This document shows, piece after piece, positions 1 to 9,714 of a stretch of DNA of 64,000 nt; position 1 is the first letter of the stretch; each line of letters begins with the position of its first letter. Both the position numbers and the translations under genes were made by a program. This stretch comes from Pelobates cultripes (lineage: Eukaryota > Chordata > Amphibia > Anura > Pelobatidae). The stretch covers positions 301,567,561 to 301,631,560 of the forward strand of contig OW240916.1 in assembly GCA_933207985.1 (NCBI GenBank), given 5' to 3'. Under the pieces are notes generated by a model. That model saw only the letters and a program-made list of their open reading frames with translations. It ran no database searches and was not told the origin of the DNA.

Positions 1-1
1 T

Positions 2-2500
2 CTAATAAATGAATTACTTGAAAGATTAAGGACTGCAACTATATTCACTAAACTCGACCTCCGAGGAGCATATAACCTCATTAGAATAAAACAGGATGAT
101 GAATGGAAGACCGCCTTCCGGACTAGATATGGTCTCTACGAATATCTAGTGATGCCTTTTGGGCTTTGTAATGCCCCTGCAACATTTCAACATTTTATAA
201 ATGATATCTTTAGAGATCTTTTGGATGTCTGTGTTATTATCTATTTAGATGATATCTTAATATATTCTAACAATTTGGATGAACATAGGAAGCATGTAAG
301 ATGGGTTCTATCTAGACTGAGAACTCACAAATTATACGCTAAACCAGAGAAATGTCTTTTTGAAGTTACTAAACTCTCCTTTCTTGGATACATTATTTCA
401 CCTCATTCTCTGAAAATGGATAACTCCAAAATCGAATGTATTATTAACTGGCCCGTTCCTACTACTACAAAAGAATTGCAACGATTTCTTGGATTTGCAA
501 ACTTCTATAGGAAATTTATTAGAAACTATTCAGAGGTATCTCATCCACTTAACCTTCTTAACAGTACAAAACGTCCTTTCAAGTGGAGTAAAGATGCACA
601 AGCTGCCTTTGACAGATTAAAAAAAAGATTTACAACTGCACCTATTCTACAACTACCTAATCCAACATTCTTATATGTCCTTGAAGTCGATGCATCAGAT
701 ACAGCTATCGGAGCAGTTCTTTCTCAACAAAAGACTCCTCAAGATCCACTTCATCCAGTTGCCTTCTTCTCAAGATCCTTGAGCTCTGCTGAAAAAAATT
801 ATCCTATTGGTGAAAAAGAATTATTAAGTGTTAAAGCTGCCTTCGAAAATTGGCATCATCTTCTAGAAGATACAAAACAACCTATAATAGTTTATACAGA
901 CCATAAAAATCTTGAATATCTCTATACTAACAAAACCCTTACGGCTAGACAAGTTAGATGGAACCTATTTTTTAACCGATTTAACTTCCAATTAATATAC
1001 AGACCTGGAACTAGGAATAAAAAGGCTGACGCTCTTTCTCGAATTCCTTCTAAAACTACTATTGATGTTTATCCCCCTAACAAAATAATAGGGATCCTCT
1101 CTTCTCTTCAGGATGACATAAAGAATTTGAATCACAAGGATCTTGAACTTCCCAAAACGCCTAATTTGACAAAACAGGATGGTATATTTTACTTTAAAAA
1201 TAGAATTTATATTCCTCCCATTCTTAGGAACAAATTACTTAAGATGGTTCATGATTCACCCCTAGCTGGACATCCTGGAATAAAGAAAACTCTTGAACTA
1301 ACTTCACGATATTATTGGTGGCCTCGCCAAGATAAAACCATTGAATTATATGTCAAAACTTGTCCTATCTGTCAAAGGTCCAAATCTGAACATAATCAAC
1401 CTTTTGGATTACTACTTAACTTACCCATTCCAGAAAAACCTTGGCAATCCATTTCTATGGATTTTCTCGTTGACCTTCCACCATCTCGACATTTCACCAC
1501 TATTCTTGTTGTTGTGGACCGCTTCACAAAAATGTCCCATTTCATCTCTTTAAAAAAATTACCCTCCTCCGTAGAATTGTCCAAAGTCTTTATTGATAAT
1601 ATTATAAAACTCCATGGTCTTCCAGAAGAAATTATTTCTGATAGGGGGACACAATTTACCTCCAAATTCTGGAAGGAGATGTGTCTCTCTCTTCAAATTC
1701 AACGCAAACTCTCTTCCGCCTATCATCCCCAAACTAATGGGCAAACAGAGAGAGTTAATCAATGTTTGGAACAATATCTCCGATGTTATTGTTCATACCT
1801 GCAAGATGACTGGACCACATGGTTACCTATGGCTGAATTTTCTTACAACAATACCATTCATTCTAGTACGAAAATGACTCCTTTCTTCTCCAACTATGGT
1901 TTTCATCCGTCCTCATTTCCCATCCAAACTATTACTTCATCCAATCCTACGGTTACATCAAAAAATGAATTTATGTCCTCTCTATTCCTCAAATTACGGG
2001 AGAATCTTCAACTCGCTCAAAACTACCAGAAAAAGTTTTTTGACAATAAAAGAAGAATTCCCCCTCCTTACAAAGTAGGGGATCTTGTCTGGCTCTCTTC
2101 AAAAAATATTACCACAAACCGTCCTTCAAAGAAATTGAGCTCTCTTTTTCTTGGTCCTTTTCAAATAATTACAATTATCAATGATAACGTTGTTAAATTA
2201 AAACTTCCTCCAAGTTTTAAACTTCATCCAGTATTCCATGTCTCTCTTCTTAAACCACACATCCCTGATCCTTTTCATAGAGAAATAGTTACAACTCCTG
2301 AACCTATCATCGTCCAAGGTGAAGAAGAATATGAAATACACAAGATTTTGGATTCACGTGTCCACCGTGGCACCTTACAATACCTTATTAGATGGAAAGG
2401 TTATGGAGTTGATGAAGATACTTGGGAAGATTCATCTAATGTTCATGCAAAAAGATTAGTTGATGCTTTTCACAAACGCTATCCCTCTAAACCAAAGTAA
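2..2500 (+). CDS. Ty3/gypsy chromovirus Pol, 5' end outside window
   Basis: The frame is open from base 2, so the protein enters from outside the window and no true start is visible. In order it shows the reverse transcriptase palm (YLDD at about 242-253), the RNase H region (VDASDTAIGAVLSQ, about 690-730), an HHCC integrase zinc finger (about 1250-1380), the integrase core with a DD35E spacing (second Asp about 1640, Glu about 1745), and a C-terminal chromodomain (YLIRWKGYGVDEDTWED, about 2380-2430). These are the domains of a Metaviridae chromovirus Pol, which copies element RNA into DNA and integrates it; the chromodomain targets chromatin. No stop or frameshift is seen in 833 codons, so the copy is fairly young. 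A purine tract and LTR follow directly. Family assignment is secure; the exact lineage is not resolved. Confidence 0.95.
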   Translation, partial: LINELLERLRTATIFTKLDLRGAYNLIRIKQDDEWKTAFRTRYGLYEYLVMPFGLCNAPATFQHFINDIFRDLLDVCVIIYLDDILIYSNNLDEHRKHVRWVLSRLRTHKLYAKPEKCLFEVTKLSFLGYIISPHSLKMDNSKIECIINWPVPTTTKELQRFLGFANFYRKFIRNYSEVSHPLNLLNSTKRPFKWSKDAQAAFDRLKKRFTTAPILQLPNPTFLYVLEVDASDTAIGAVLSQQKTPQDPLHPVAFFSRSLSSAEKNYPIGEKELLSVKAAFENWHHLLEDTKQPIIVYTDHKNLEYLYTNKTLTARQVRWNLFFNRFNFQLIYRPGTRNKKADALSRIPSKTTIDVYPPNKIIGILSSLQDDIKNLNHKDLELPKTPNLTKQDGIFYFKNRIYIPPILRNKLLKMVHDSPLAGHPGIKKTLELTSRYYWWPRQDKTIELYVKTCPICQRSKSEHNQPFGLLLNLPIPEKPWQSISMDFLVDLPPSRHFTTILVVVDRFTKMSHFISLKKLPSSVELSKVFIDNIIKLHGLPEEIISDRGTQFTSKFWKEMCLSLQIQRKLSSAYHPQTNGQTERVNQCLEQYLRCYCSYLQDDWTTWLPMAEFSYNNTIHSSTKMTPFFSNYGFHPSSFPIQTITSSNPTVTSKNEFMSSLFLKLRENLQLAQNYQKKFFDNKRRIPPPYKVGDLVWLSSKNITTNRPSKKLSSLFLGPFQIITIINDNVVKLKLPPSFKLHPVFHVSLLKPHIPDPFHREIVTTPEPIIVQGEEEYEIHKILDSRVHRGTLQYLIRWKGYGVDEDTWEDSSNVHAKRLVDAFHKRYPSKPK

Positions 2501-2520
2501 GTGCACCCAGAGGATGCCCC

Positions 2521-2535
2521 ATGAGAAGGGGGTAC
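2521..2535 (+). promoter_or_regulatory. Polypurine tract of the Ty3/gypsy element
   Basis: A purine run (GAGAAGGGGG) lies 20-30 bases after the Pol stop and just before the TG that opens the LTR. This is where plus-strand priming occurs in LTR retrotransposons. Confidence 0.7.
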
Positions 2536-2960
2536 TGTCAGGTATACTCTATCATTCATGCTGCCGCCGGAACCCACTTCCGGGTTCACGGCGCTTAGCC
2601 CCGCCCCTTTCTCTGACGCGGTCCTTCCACGATACTTGGGAAGACCGCGCCAGATTCAAAGGGCTGGATTATTCACTCAGGTGCTGCATTGAGATCAGCT
2701 GCTCTACTTGATGCTACCGGCTCCACTCCTCTCCCGACCTCGGCTTGTAAACAGATTTCTACCTTCTCCACTTCTCGACCTCGGCTTGTAAAACGGACTT
2801 CTACCTTCTCCACTCCCAGACCTCGGCTAGTAAAAACGGACTTCTACCTTCTCCACTCCCAGACCTCGGCTAGTAAAAACGGACTTCCTTACTCTCCACT
2901 CCTAACGCTCAGCTTATTAATAGAGACTCCTAATTTCTCCTCCATTGGGTGAATTAACCC
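2536..2960 (+). repeat. 3' LTR of the Ty3/gypsy element (end uncertain)
   Basis: The LTR opens with TGTCAGG immediately after the polypurine tract. It holds a GC-rich upstream part and a run of tandem repeats (next entry). The right boundary is not clear because no TSD or second LTR is in the window; AT-rich sequence begins near 2960. The shared phrase GACCTCGGCTTGT with the LTR at 7399-7953 suggests related families. Confidence 0.7.
2738..2910 (+). repeat. About four tandem repeats of ~50 bp inside the LTR
   Basis: The unit contains GACCTCGGCT(T/A)GTAAA followed by CGGACTTCTACCTTCTCC. Successive copies differ by a few bases. Tandem blocks inside LTRs commonly act as enhancer modules; that role is inferred here. 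Confidence 0.8.
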
Positions 2961-3287
2961 TTCCATTGCCAGAACTGCCTCTAAGTTAAGTAAACCTTTT
3001 TGCCAAGGAAACCAATTCATATTAATTAATTTATACAGTATTTAAATTTCACTAAAATTCTCTCTTGTCAATAAGGGATTGCTACTAAGTCTAATTCTTC
3101 CTGCAAATATCAATTTATTCTAATTGCAAGCCTGTCCAGCTTCATTAACATAATTTTCATAAATCATTCCATCTTAATTAAGTTGGAACTAGCATTGCAT
3201 TTCTTCCCTGCATGTGTATTTAAAGATACAGTCAACCTTGTTCACTTCAATATAAAAGGAGGTGAAACTTATTGTTTCTGCAGTTGA
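2961..3287. other. AT-rich spacer between two retroelements
   Basis: No coding or repeat structure was recognised. The stretch separates the gypsy LTR from the truncated retroviral pol. A TGA at 3285-3287 closes the pol frame upstream. Confidence 0.5.
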
Positions 3288-4415
3288 GTTCCAATTAAAG
3301 AAGTATTACAAATAAGTATCACACAAAGTTGGAAGAACAAAGGAGCTGTACTCCGTGATGATGTTTACACCATCAATCTCAAGTTCTGCTTACCCAGAAA
3401 TATGTACTCAGCGGTGGTCCAATGGGCCCATGGGCCAGCCCACCTGTCGAAACTCCTGATGAACTCACTGATCGACAAGTATTTTGAAGCACCAGGTATC
3501 ACTACCTTAACACAGAATTACTGTAAATCTTGTACTATATGTGCTAAGTGCAATCCTGGAAAGATCATAAAGACCGCACCTAATCACCTGGCCAAACCAC
3601 AATACCCCTTCCAGAGTATCCAGATTGATCACATCCAGATGCCAAAAAGTGGACGTTATGAATATGCATTGGTCATAGTGGACATGTTTTCAGGATGGCC
3701 AGAGGCCTTCCCAGTGACTAATCTCACCACGAGGACTACAGCCAAGTATCTTTTGACGGAAATTGTTTGCCGCTATGGAGTTCCAGAAGTGATTGAAAGT
3801 GACCAAGGGACCTCCTTCACTGCCTCGTTAACACGGGAAGTCTGGTCAGCACTGGGGGGGACCCTTGCATTCCACACACCATATCACCCACAGAGTAGTG
3901 GAAAGGTAGAGCGCATGAATGGCACTTTGAAAGCCAGAATGCTTAAAATGTCACAAGAAACTAACATGCCCTGGCCCGAGAGTCTCCCACTAGCGTTGTT
4001 TAGTGTAAGGTACACTCCCAGAGGAAAATATAGCCTGTCACCTTATGAGATTTTGTTTGGTACAGCACCCAGGTTAGGTTGCTTCTTTCCCCAACAGCTT
4101 CAGATTCAGTCAGATGCTATGGTAGACTATGTGACTGCCCTCTCACATGCCTTGACCAAGATACATGCCCAAGTGTTTTCTTCTATTCCAGATCCTGAGT
4201 CGAATACAGGTACACACAAGCTGCTTCCTGGTGATTGGGTTATGGTCAAGAAGTTTCTCAGGAAACACACCCTAGAACCGAGATTTGATGGTCCTTATCA
4301 AATGCTCCTGATTACAGCAACGTCAGTTAAACTAGCCGGGAACAGTTCTTGGATACACGCTTCACATTGCAAAAAAGTGCCTGCTCCAGAAGAGGCTAAT
4401 CCTGCTGAAATATGA
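3288..4415 (+). CDS. Endogenous retrovirus Pol, integrase end only
   Basis: The frame is open from 3288; the first ATG is at 3402, but similarity to integrase begins upstream of it, so this is a 5'-truncated Pol and not a gene starting at that Met. Visible are an HHCC-type zinc finger (CKSCTICAKC, about 3526-3555), the catalytic core with Asp in QIDHIQ (about 3625), Asp in ESDQGTS (about 3808) and Glu in GKVERMNG (about 3910) at DD35E spacing, and a C-terminal DNA-binding region. Integrase joins proviral DNA to the host genome. Gag, protease and most of reverse transcriptase are missing. The stop overlaps the env start by four bases (ATGA), the usual retroviral pol/env layout. Confidence 0.9.
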   Translation, partial: VPIKEVLQISITQSWKNKGAVLRDDVYTINLKFCLPRNMYSAVVQWAHGPAHLSKLLMNSLIDKYFEAPGITTLTQNYCKSCTICAKCNPGKIIKTAPNHLAKPQYPFQSIQIDHIQMPKSGRYEYALVIVDMFSGWPEAFPVTNLTTRTTAKYLLTEIVCRYGVPEVIESDQGTSFTASLTREVWSALGGTLAFHTPYHPQSSGKVERMNGTLKARMLKMSQETNMPWPESLPLALFSVRYTPRGKYSLSPYEILFGTAPRLGCFFPQQLQIQSDAMVDYVTALSHALTKIHAQVFSSIPDPESNTGTHKLLPGDWVMVKKFLRKHTLEPRFDGPYQMLLITATSVKLAGNSSWIHASHCKKVPAPEEANPAEI

Positions 4416-6325
4416 ATTTATTATGTGTCTTGTGTTTTCTTATGCTGCTACACTTTGCCTGGGCCCAACAAGTGGCCATAACCAAAGATAATCATGTTTA
4501 CACTTTCTGGTACAATTCTTCTAATACTGATGTAGCTACATACACCTTTGATTACTGTGACATAGTTACTTGTACATTTCCACAAACACAATATGCAGCC
4601 ATATACAAAGACATACCTAACAAAAAGGATCCATACATTTGTGTGACTGGAGGAGTTTGGGGACACCATTGTAGTTCATGGAAAGCTGCTGGGTGGAACA
4701 CGGGTATACCATGGGGCTACAGACCCCAAATTGCACTGGACAGACTTGACAAAGACGGGAAACCCCTACTCTCTAGAATGACCCTGAGTAAACCCATAGG
4801 GTCAACCCCCATTAAGCTTACCCTGAATATAGAACACCCCAGCCCAAGGGATGCAAGAGAATATGTGATGGGGATGTACTGGAAGGGAGGTGGCTCACAT
4901 AATGCACTGGGGACATTTTACCTACAAGACATGCTCACCTCCCCAGACTGGGTAGGGACCACACACATGATCATTAACCCATTAAAACCACATATTAAGA
5001 CCCTACATGACATGGTAGCTATAGCCAACCCCACCTTTGAAGACAGCATGGCAGTGGAGACTGGGTTTTCAGACACTAATTTGTGGCTAGAATGGATGAG
5101 GTATAATGCCAACTCACATAATAGGACTAACTGCTACGTATGTGGAGGAGCCAGGCCCCATCTGGGCACAGTACCTCTGAGCTTACCTCCTGAAGTAGAA
5201 TTATGTGTTTTAAGCCTTTATGCACAGTCCACTACAAACTCCTCAACATGTGAATCATGGAAGAGAGTTTACCCAATCACTCATGGACATGTAAAGCCAC
5301 CTGATGGAGTCACCGTCTACCCAGGTAATTACACATGCTATTCAATACCTAAGAACACTGGTTTGTATCTGGGCAAATTCCCATCAGGATACTGCTCAAC
5401 TTACCATAGTCCACCTGTATCATTGCTAATGAATCACACAAAGACGATCGGTGATATCTATTGGTTATGTGGTGATAAACAATTGAGGTCCCAACTAGCT
5501 GGGCAATGGTGGGGGGAGTGTGCCCTAACCAAAGTTATAATGCCTATCCACATTATTCCAGATGGTAGTCATAACACATTAAACCTTACACATGTACATT
5601 CTAGAACCAAACGAGAGGCTCCAATCCGAGGGAGCTTCGACCCCCATGTGTATATTGATGCCATAGGTGTGCCAAGGGGGGTGCCTAACGAATTGAAAGC
5701 AAGAGATGAAGTGGCAGCAGGATTTGAATCCCTAATTCCAGTGATAACTGCTAATAAGAATGTCAATTGGATCAATTACATCTATTATAATCAGCAACGC
5801 TTCGTTAACTACACAAGGGATGCCCTACAGGGCCTGGCAGAGCAGTTACAAGCTACTACCCAAATGATATTTCAGAACAGAATGGCCCTAGATATGATTT
5901 TAGCTGAGAAAGGGGGTGTATGTAAAATCCTCCCTGAGACTATGACATGCTGCACATACATTCCAGACAACACTGGGCCCAATGGTAAGGTAACTATGGC
6001 CATAGAGACGCTAGATAGTCTTTCTGACGAGCTAAAGAAGAATTTGGGAGTCACTGACACCTGGGACAGATGGTTTGGGTGGATGAATGGTTGGCAAAGG
6101 ACCCTCTTCCAGGTAGGGACAGCTGTTCTTATAATGATTATCATCTTCTTATTCTTAACCTGTTGCGTGCTCCCTTGCATACAGAAATACTTACAGAAGT
6201 CAGTAGATAAGACTATAGATGACGTTACCCCTACTTTCCTACATCAAGACATCACAGACCTCGAAGATGACACCCCACATACACCCCTTCAATCACATCA
6301 GTTCAAACAGACAACTGCTTTTTAA
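4412..6325 (+). CDS. env: Endogenous retrovirus envelope glycoprotein, full-length open frame
   Basis: The 637-residue frame is uninterrupted. Residues 1-18 form a signal peptide. The surface subunit has many N-glycosylation sites and a CxxC motif (CYVC, residues 241-244), typical of gamma-type Env with a covalent SU-TM link. A furin site (RTKR, 398-401) precedes the transmembrane subunit. That subunit has an immunosuppressive-like stretch near residue 490, a disulphide motif (C504, C513-C514) and a hydrophobic membrane anchor (about 565-592), then a tail of about 45 residues. In the canonical motif six residues separate the first Cys from the pair; here there are eight. The gene overlaps pol by four bases and is followed by a polypurine tract and LTR. 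Type assignment to the gamma-like class rests on these motifs. Whether it is expressed or co-opted cannot be seen from the sequence. Confidence 0.93.
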   Translation: MNLLCVLCFLMLLHFAWAQQVAITKDNHVYTFWYNSSNTDVATYTFDYCDIVTCTFPQTQYAAIYKDIPNKKDPYICVTGGVWGHHCSSWKAAGWNTGIPWGYRPQIALDRLDKDGKPLLSRMTLSKPIGSTPIKLTLNIEHPSPRDAREYVMGMYWKGGGSHNALGTFYLQDMLTSPDWVGTTHMIINPLKPHIKTLHDMVAIANPTFEDSMAVETGFSDTNLWLEWMRYNANSHNRTNCYVCGGARPHLGTVPLSLPPEVELCVLSLYAQSTTNSSTCESWKRVYPITHGHVKPPDGVTVYPGNYTCYSIPKNTGLYLGKFPSGYCSTYHSPPVSLLMNHTKTIGDIYWLCGDKQLRSQLAGQWWGECALTKVIMPIHIIPDGSHNTLNLTHVHSRTKREAPIRGSFDPHVYIDAIGVPRGVPNELKARDEVAAGFESLIPVITANKNVNWINYIYYNQQRFVNYTRDALQGLAEQLQATTQMIFQNRMALDMILAEKGGVCKILPETMTCCTYIPDNTGPNGKVTMAIETLDSLSDELKKNLGVTDTWDRWFGWMNGWQRTLFQVGTAVLIMIIIFLFLTCCVLPCIQKYLQKSVDKTIDDVTPTFLHQDITDLEDDTPHTPLQSHQFKQTTAF

Positions 6326-6472
6326 CGGGCAAGTCTCACGTGCGGAGATGTGGTGGACTAGCTACTGCGGGTTACCCACGGAGTGAAGAGTTCGATGCTT
6401 GTGAAGACAGATGAGCTGCAGGCAGCTAGGGATACACTAGGGACAGTAGCAAGTTGTCATAGTAAATAGCCA

Positions 6473-6485
6473 TTTTAGGGGGGAC
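6473..6485 (+). promoter_or_regulatory. Polypurine tract of the endogenous retrovirus
   Basis: TTTTAGGGGGGAC lies directly before the TG that opens the LTR and about 150 bases after the env stop. It matches the site where plus-strand synthesis starts. Confidence 0.75.
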
Positions 6486-7080
6486 TGTTGTGGAAATTAG
6501 GTCTGCACATATTTCCAAGTTAATGAAAATGTCTATTTACTCATTTCACTATATACAATATATATGCTAAGCACACATGTTTTAATCAAAATGGCTGCTA
6601 GGAGCTTCTAACCCCTCCTCCCCTCCCTCTCCCTTTAACACCAACTAACTACCTCGTGCAGCAAGATGGCGCCGGGAAACCGTGGGAGACCCTCATGGCC
6701 CTGGTGACATCACCTTCAGTAGGCAGAGCATTAGAGCGACCACTTAACACCTAACCAATTATTGATGTATTATTCCATGTTATCTCTGACAATGCTTATG
6801 ATGCAATTTTGCTTTAAAAGGGACCTGCCGGCCCCTCTGAATAAACATTCCTCAAGTTATTCAACAACCTGGAACCTGTGTCTGGTGTGAATTACTTCAG
6901 GGAGCGTGCACGCATTGTTTCATTGATTTGGCCAGGGGCAGATACACAAAGAAATAATCAATATATTGATTGATTTTTCCATTTCAATCTGAAACTTGTG
7001 TCTGGTGTGAATTACTTTAGTTTGGCCAGGGGGCAGATGCACAAAGAATAATCAATTGATTGAATTGATTTCCATTTCAG
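6486..7080 (+). repeat. 3' LTR of the endogenous retrovirus with duplicated R/U5 region
   Basis: The LTR opens with TGTTGTGG after the polypurine tract. It carries a TATA-like GCTTTAAAAGGG (about 6811), then a polyadenylation signal. A block of roughly 100 bases (CTGTGTCTGGTGTGAATTAC through TTTCCATTTCA) occurs twice, at about 6873-6988 and 7001-7078. The second copy lacks about 22 bases present in the first. The exact LTR end is not fixed because the 5' LTR is absent. Confidence 0.75.
6840..6845 (+). promoter_or_regulatory. Polyadenylation signal AATAAA in the retroviral LTR
   Basis: AATAAA lies about 25 bases downstream of the TATA-like box, a compact arrangement consistent with a short R region. 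Confidence 0.7.
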
Positions 7081-7398
7081 ATTGTAACCGTTTTAAATAC
7101 AGTTTTTTAAACACTTCAGTTTAATCTGTCTCCTCTTTTTTTTATTTTACAAAAATTGCATTTGTATAAATTAATTAATGTTATAACTACTGGCTGTCAA
7201 TCAGATAACCACTCCTGTTAGTTCTTGGTTTTGTTAGCTCAGTGGAGCTAAACTCAAACGGCAGCAATTGCCCAGAGCACATGCATTGCAAAGACTTCTC
7301 TTTAAGGTGCATTGGGAAGTCTGTGACTGGACATCCACAGAAAGTCTGGGTGGAGTTAGAAGGGGAGGGCTGGCAAAGGCTGCAAGAGATCTACTGCT
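7081..7398. other. Non-coding spacer
   Basis: No gene or structure was recognised. Short open frames here are not supported by composition or similarity. Confidence 0.5.
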
Positions 7399-7953
7399 TG
7401 TCAGGTCCCCTGCCTCTGTACCATTCACGGCGGCCTTGCTTACCCCGTCACCGCAAGCGACACCATCTGGTCCCTGTCTGCGCTGTGCTCCAGACTGACC
7501 GTGTTTCTGACGCTGCATGCTCCAGAGCAGCATCCTTATGTGTGCCAGATCCGGTCATGTGACCCAGCACTCAGAGACCACAAGGGAGGGAAGAAACACC
7601 TCCCACATGTTGTGGTTAACACTAATTGGAGATTAGCCAATCATACACACTCTGTGTGTTTATAAGCTAACCTCCCCCTTGCCTCAGTACCCTGTAGTGG
7701 TCATTGTTTAGCCCAATAGCGCTTTATACTCTGTCTGATTAATTTGTTACCGAACTTTGGATTGTCTTACGTTTACTCGGTTTTCTCTGCTCCCTGACCT
7801 CGGCTTGTCTCTTCGTATTTCGTCTCTCTATTTATCTTTGACGTTGGCTTGCTTTGACTATTCTTTTGCATAGACCGGCCAGTCTAAGGATCGGTATTGC
7901 AATTCAATCTGTTGTGTCTTGTCTGTGTTTTAGGTTCCCTACCAATCGTGACA
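7399..7953 (+). repeat. LTR of a second Ty3/gypsy family
   Basis: The segment begins TGTCAGG and ends CGTGACA, the TG...CA ends expected of an LTR. It has a TATA-like TTTATAAGC (about 7660) and the GACCTCGGCTTGT phrase shared with the LTR at 2536. A gag start codon follows within 20 bases. The 5' end was placed by the TGTCAGG opening shared with the other gypsy LTR. Confidence 0.75.
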
Positions 7954-7969
7954 TTACAACAGGGCCAAA

Positions 7970-8395
7970 TGGAACCAGCAGACATCTCATAGCAGCTAGC
8001 TGCCCAGAGTTCCAGGATGGATGAGACGCGTTACATATTGATCCTTCCCATACTATGCGCATGACACCCAACGCTATAGTGGTGATCTGACTCTTTGTCG
8101 CGGATTCATAAACCAGGTCGACATATACCTGGTCATGAATCCACAGAAAAAGGGAAGACTTATGCCTATAATGCGGGAAGAAGGGGAACTTAAAGAACAC
8201 CTGCCCTGACCTTCAGGGATACACCAGCATCTAACACCTAGCGAGGGGCTGGTCTTGGGTGTTATGACGTTATCCCCTCAAGGTGACTCAACTAGACCAT
8301 ATGTAACAGTCAAGCTGCTTGTTAAAAGTAATACCATATCCACCACGGCTCTGATCGATTCAGGTTCATCATGTAACTTAATGGCCACTAATACT
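7970..8395 (+). pseudogene. Gag-protease remnant of a Ty3/gypsy element
   Basis: After the LTR an ATG opens a Gag-like frame that stops after a few codons. About 300 bases later a short open stretch reads TALIDSGSSCNLMAT (about 8341-8388). This is the DSG active-site motif of a retroviral-type aspartic protease, preceded by a beta-strand-like sequence. Most of gag and everything after the protease start are missing, so this is an internally deleted, inactive copy. The Gag assignment is by position; the protease motif is seen directly. Confidence 0.7.
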
Positions 8396-8652
8396 AAGTA
8401 AATTTACTTGGTTTTAGTAAAGTTTGTTGAAAAACCAATTTTAGTCTTTCATCTTTTAGTAGATAGCTCCCTAATCCCTGTGCGATTTAGGGTGCTATAT
8501 ACTAAATGGCTGCAAGATGCAACCACTGCATGGATTCTCTGAATGAAATTCCAAATGTAATGACTGAATTTCATCAAAACACGAATAGACATACTGTCGA
8601 CAACCTGTTGGGATGAAATTCTGTCAATTCACTGACACCCTAGTCTATTTAT
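8396..8652. repeat. Repeat fragment also present near 13.8 kb
   Basis: The phrase TTTAGTAGATAGCTCCCTAAT and flanking sequence recur in the same orientation at 13755-13870. This marks a dispersed repeat of unknown class. Confidence 0.6.
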
Positions 8653-9115
8653 AGGACCACTCTAGGCACCCAGACCACTTCAGCTTAATGAAGTGGTCTG
8701 GGTGCCAGGTCCCTCTAGGATTAACCCTTTTTTTTTATAAACATAGCAGTTTCAGAGAAACTGCTATGTTTATAATAGGGTTAATCCAGCCTCTAAAGCC
8801 TCTAGTGGCTCTCTCATTGACAGCCGCTAGAGGTGTTCGTCTTCACTGTGAAAATCACAGTGAGAAGGCGCTCAGCGTCCATAGGAAAGCATTATGAATG
8901 CTTTCCTATGAGACAAAACAGAATCAGCAGCTCTGCAGCATGCGCATTCAACGAAGAGGAGGAGAGGAGGCGGAGAGGAGGAGGAGAGCTCCCCACCCGG
9001 CGCTGGAAAAAAGGTAAGATTTAACCCTTTACTCGCCATCCAGCCCGGTGGGGCACCCTCAGGGCATTATAGTGCCAGGAAAACGAGTATGTTTTCCTGG
9101 CACTATAGTGGTCCT
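8653..9115 (-). mobile_element. TTAA-flanked hairpin MITE, copy 1
   Basis: Terminal inverted repeats AGGACCACT(A/C)TAG...CTATAGTGGTCCT are flanked by TTAT (decayed) and TTAA. Inside is a chain of hairpins, for example ACTTCAGCTTAATGAAGT, AGCAGTTTC/GAAACTGCT, and GGAAAGCATT/AATGCTTTCC. There is no coding capacity. TTAA target duplication suggests piggyBac-type transposition; the copy pair at 54.7/49.4 kb supports this. Five more copies lie in the window, all in the other orientation. Confidence 0.85.
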
Positions 9116-9379
9116 TTAACAGGACGTTCGGTATAAGGAAGCAATGAGAGAAAATGGATGAAAAGTGAGTATTGTGGCCAAATTTTCTCTGAATGTTAGG
9201 CGTAGGAAACAATACACAAGACAAAGTAGTTCCCTACTTTATCTTATGGTTTTTTTTTTAAAACTATACCAGAAATAAACAAAAGAAGAACAGATCCTGA
9301 AAGAGGAAAAGAAGAGGAAGCAATTGGGAAAAGGTAAGTTGGCACCACATTGTCCTTTTAAACTCCGATAGAATGCAGG

Positions 9380-9712
9380 AAACATAGAATGTGACGGCAG
9401 ATAAGAACCATTCGGGCCTATCTAGTGTGCCCAATTTTCTAAATACTTTCATTAGTCCCTGGCCTTATCTTATAGCTAGGAGAGCCTTATGCATATCCCA
9501 CACATGCTTAAACTCCTTCACTGTGTTAATCTCTACCACTTCAGCTGGAAGGCTATTCCATGCATCCACTACCCTCTCAGTAAAGTAATACTTCCTGATA
9601 TTATTTTTAAACCTTTGCCCCTCTAATTTAAGACTATGTCCTCTTGTTGTGGTAGTTTTTCTTCTTTTAAATATAGTCTCCTCCTTTACTGTGTTGATTC
9701 CCTTTATGTATT
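9380..9712 (-). pseudogene. C-terminal tail of a CR1-like LINE ORF2
   Basis: On the minus strand the translation contains a tail resembling the end of CR1/L2-type ORF2 proteins (YYFTERVVDAWNSLPAEVV), ending near 9450. It continues the LINE whose endonuclease lies at 11280-12425. The reverse transcriptase that should lie between is absent, so the LINE lost it before or during the Tc1 insertion between the two parts. Confidence 0.7.
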
Positions 9713-9714
9713 TA

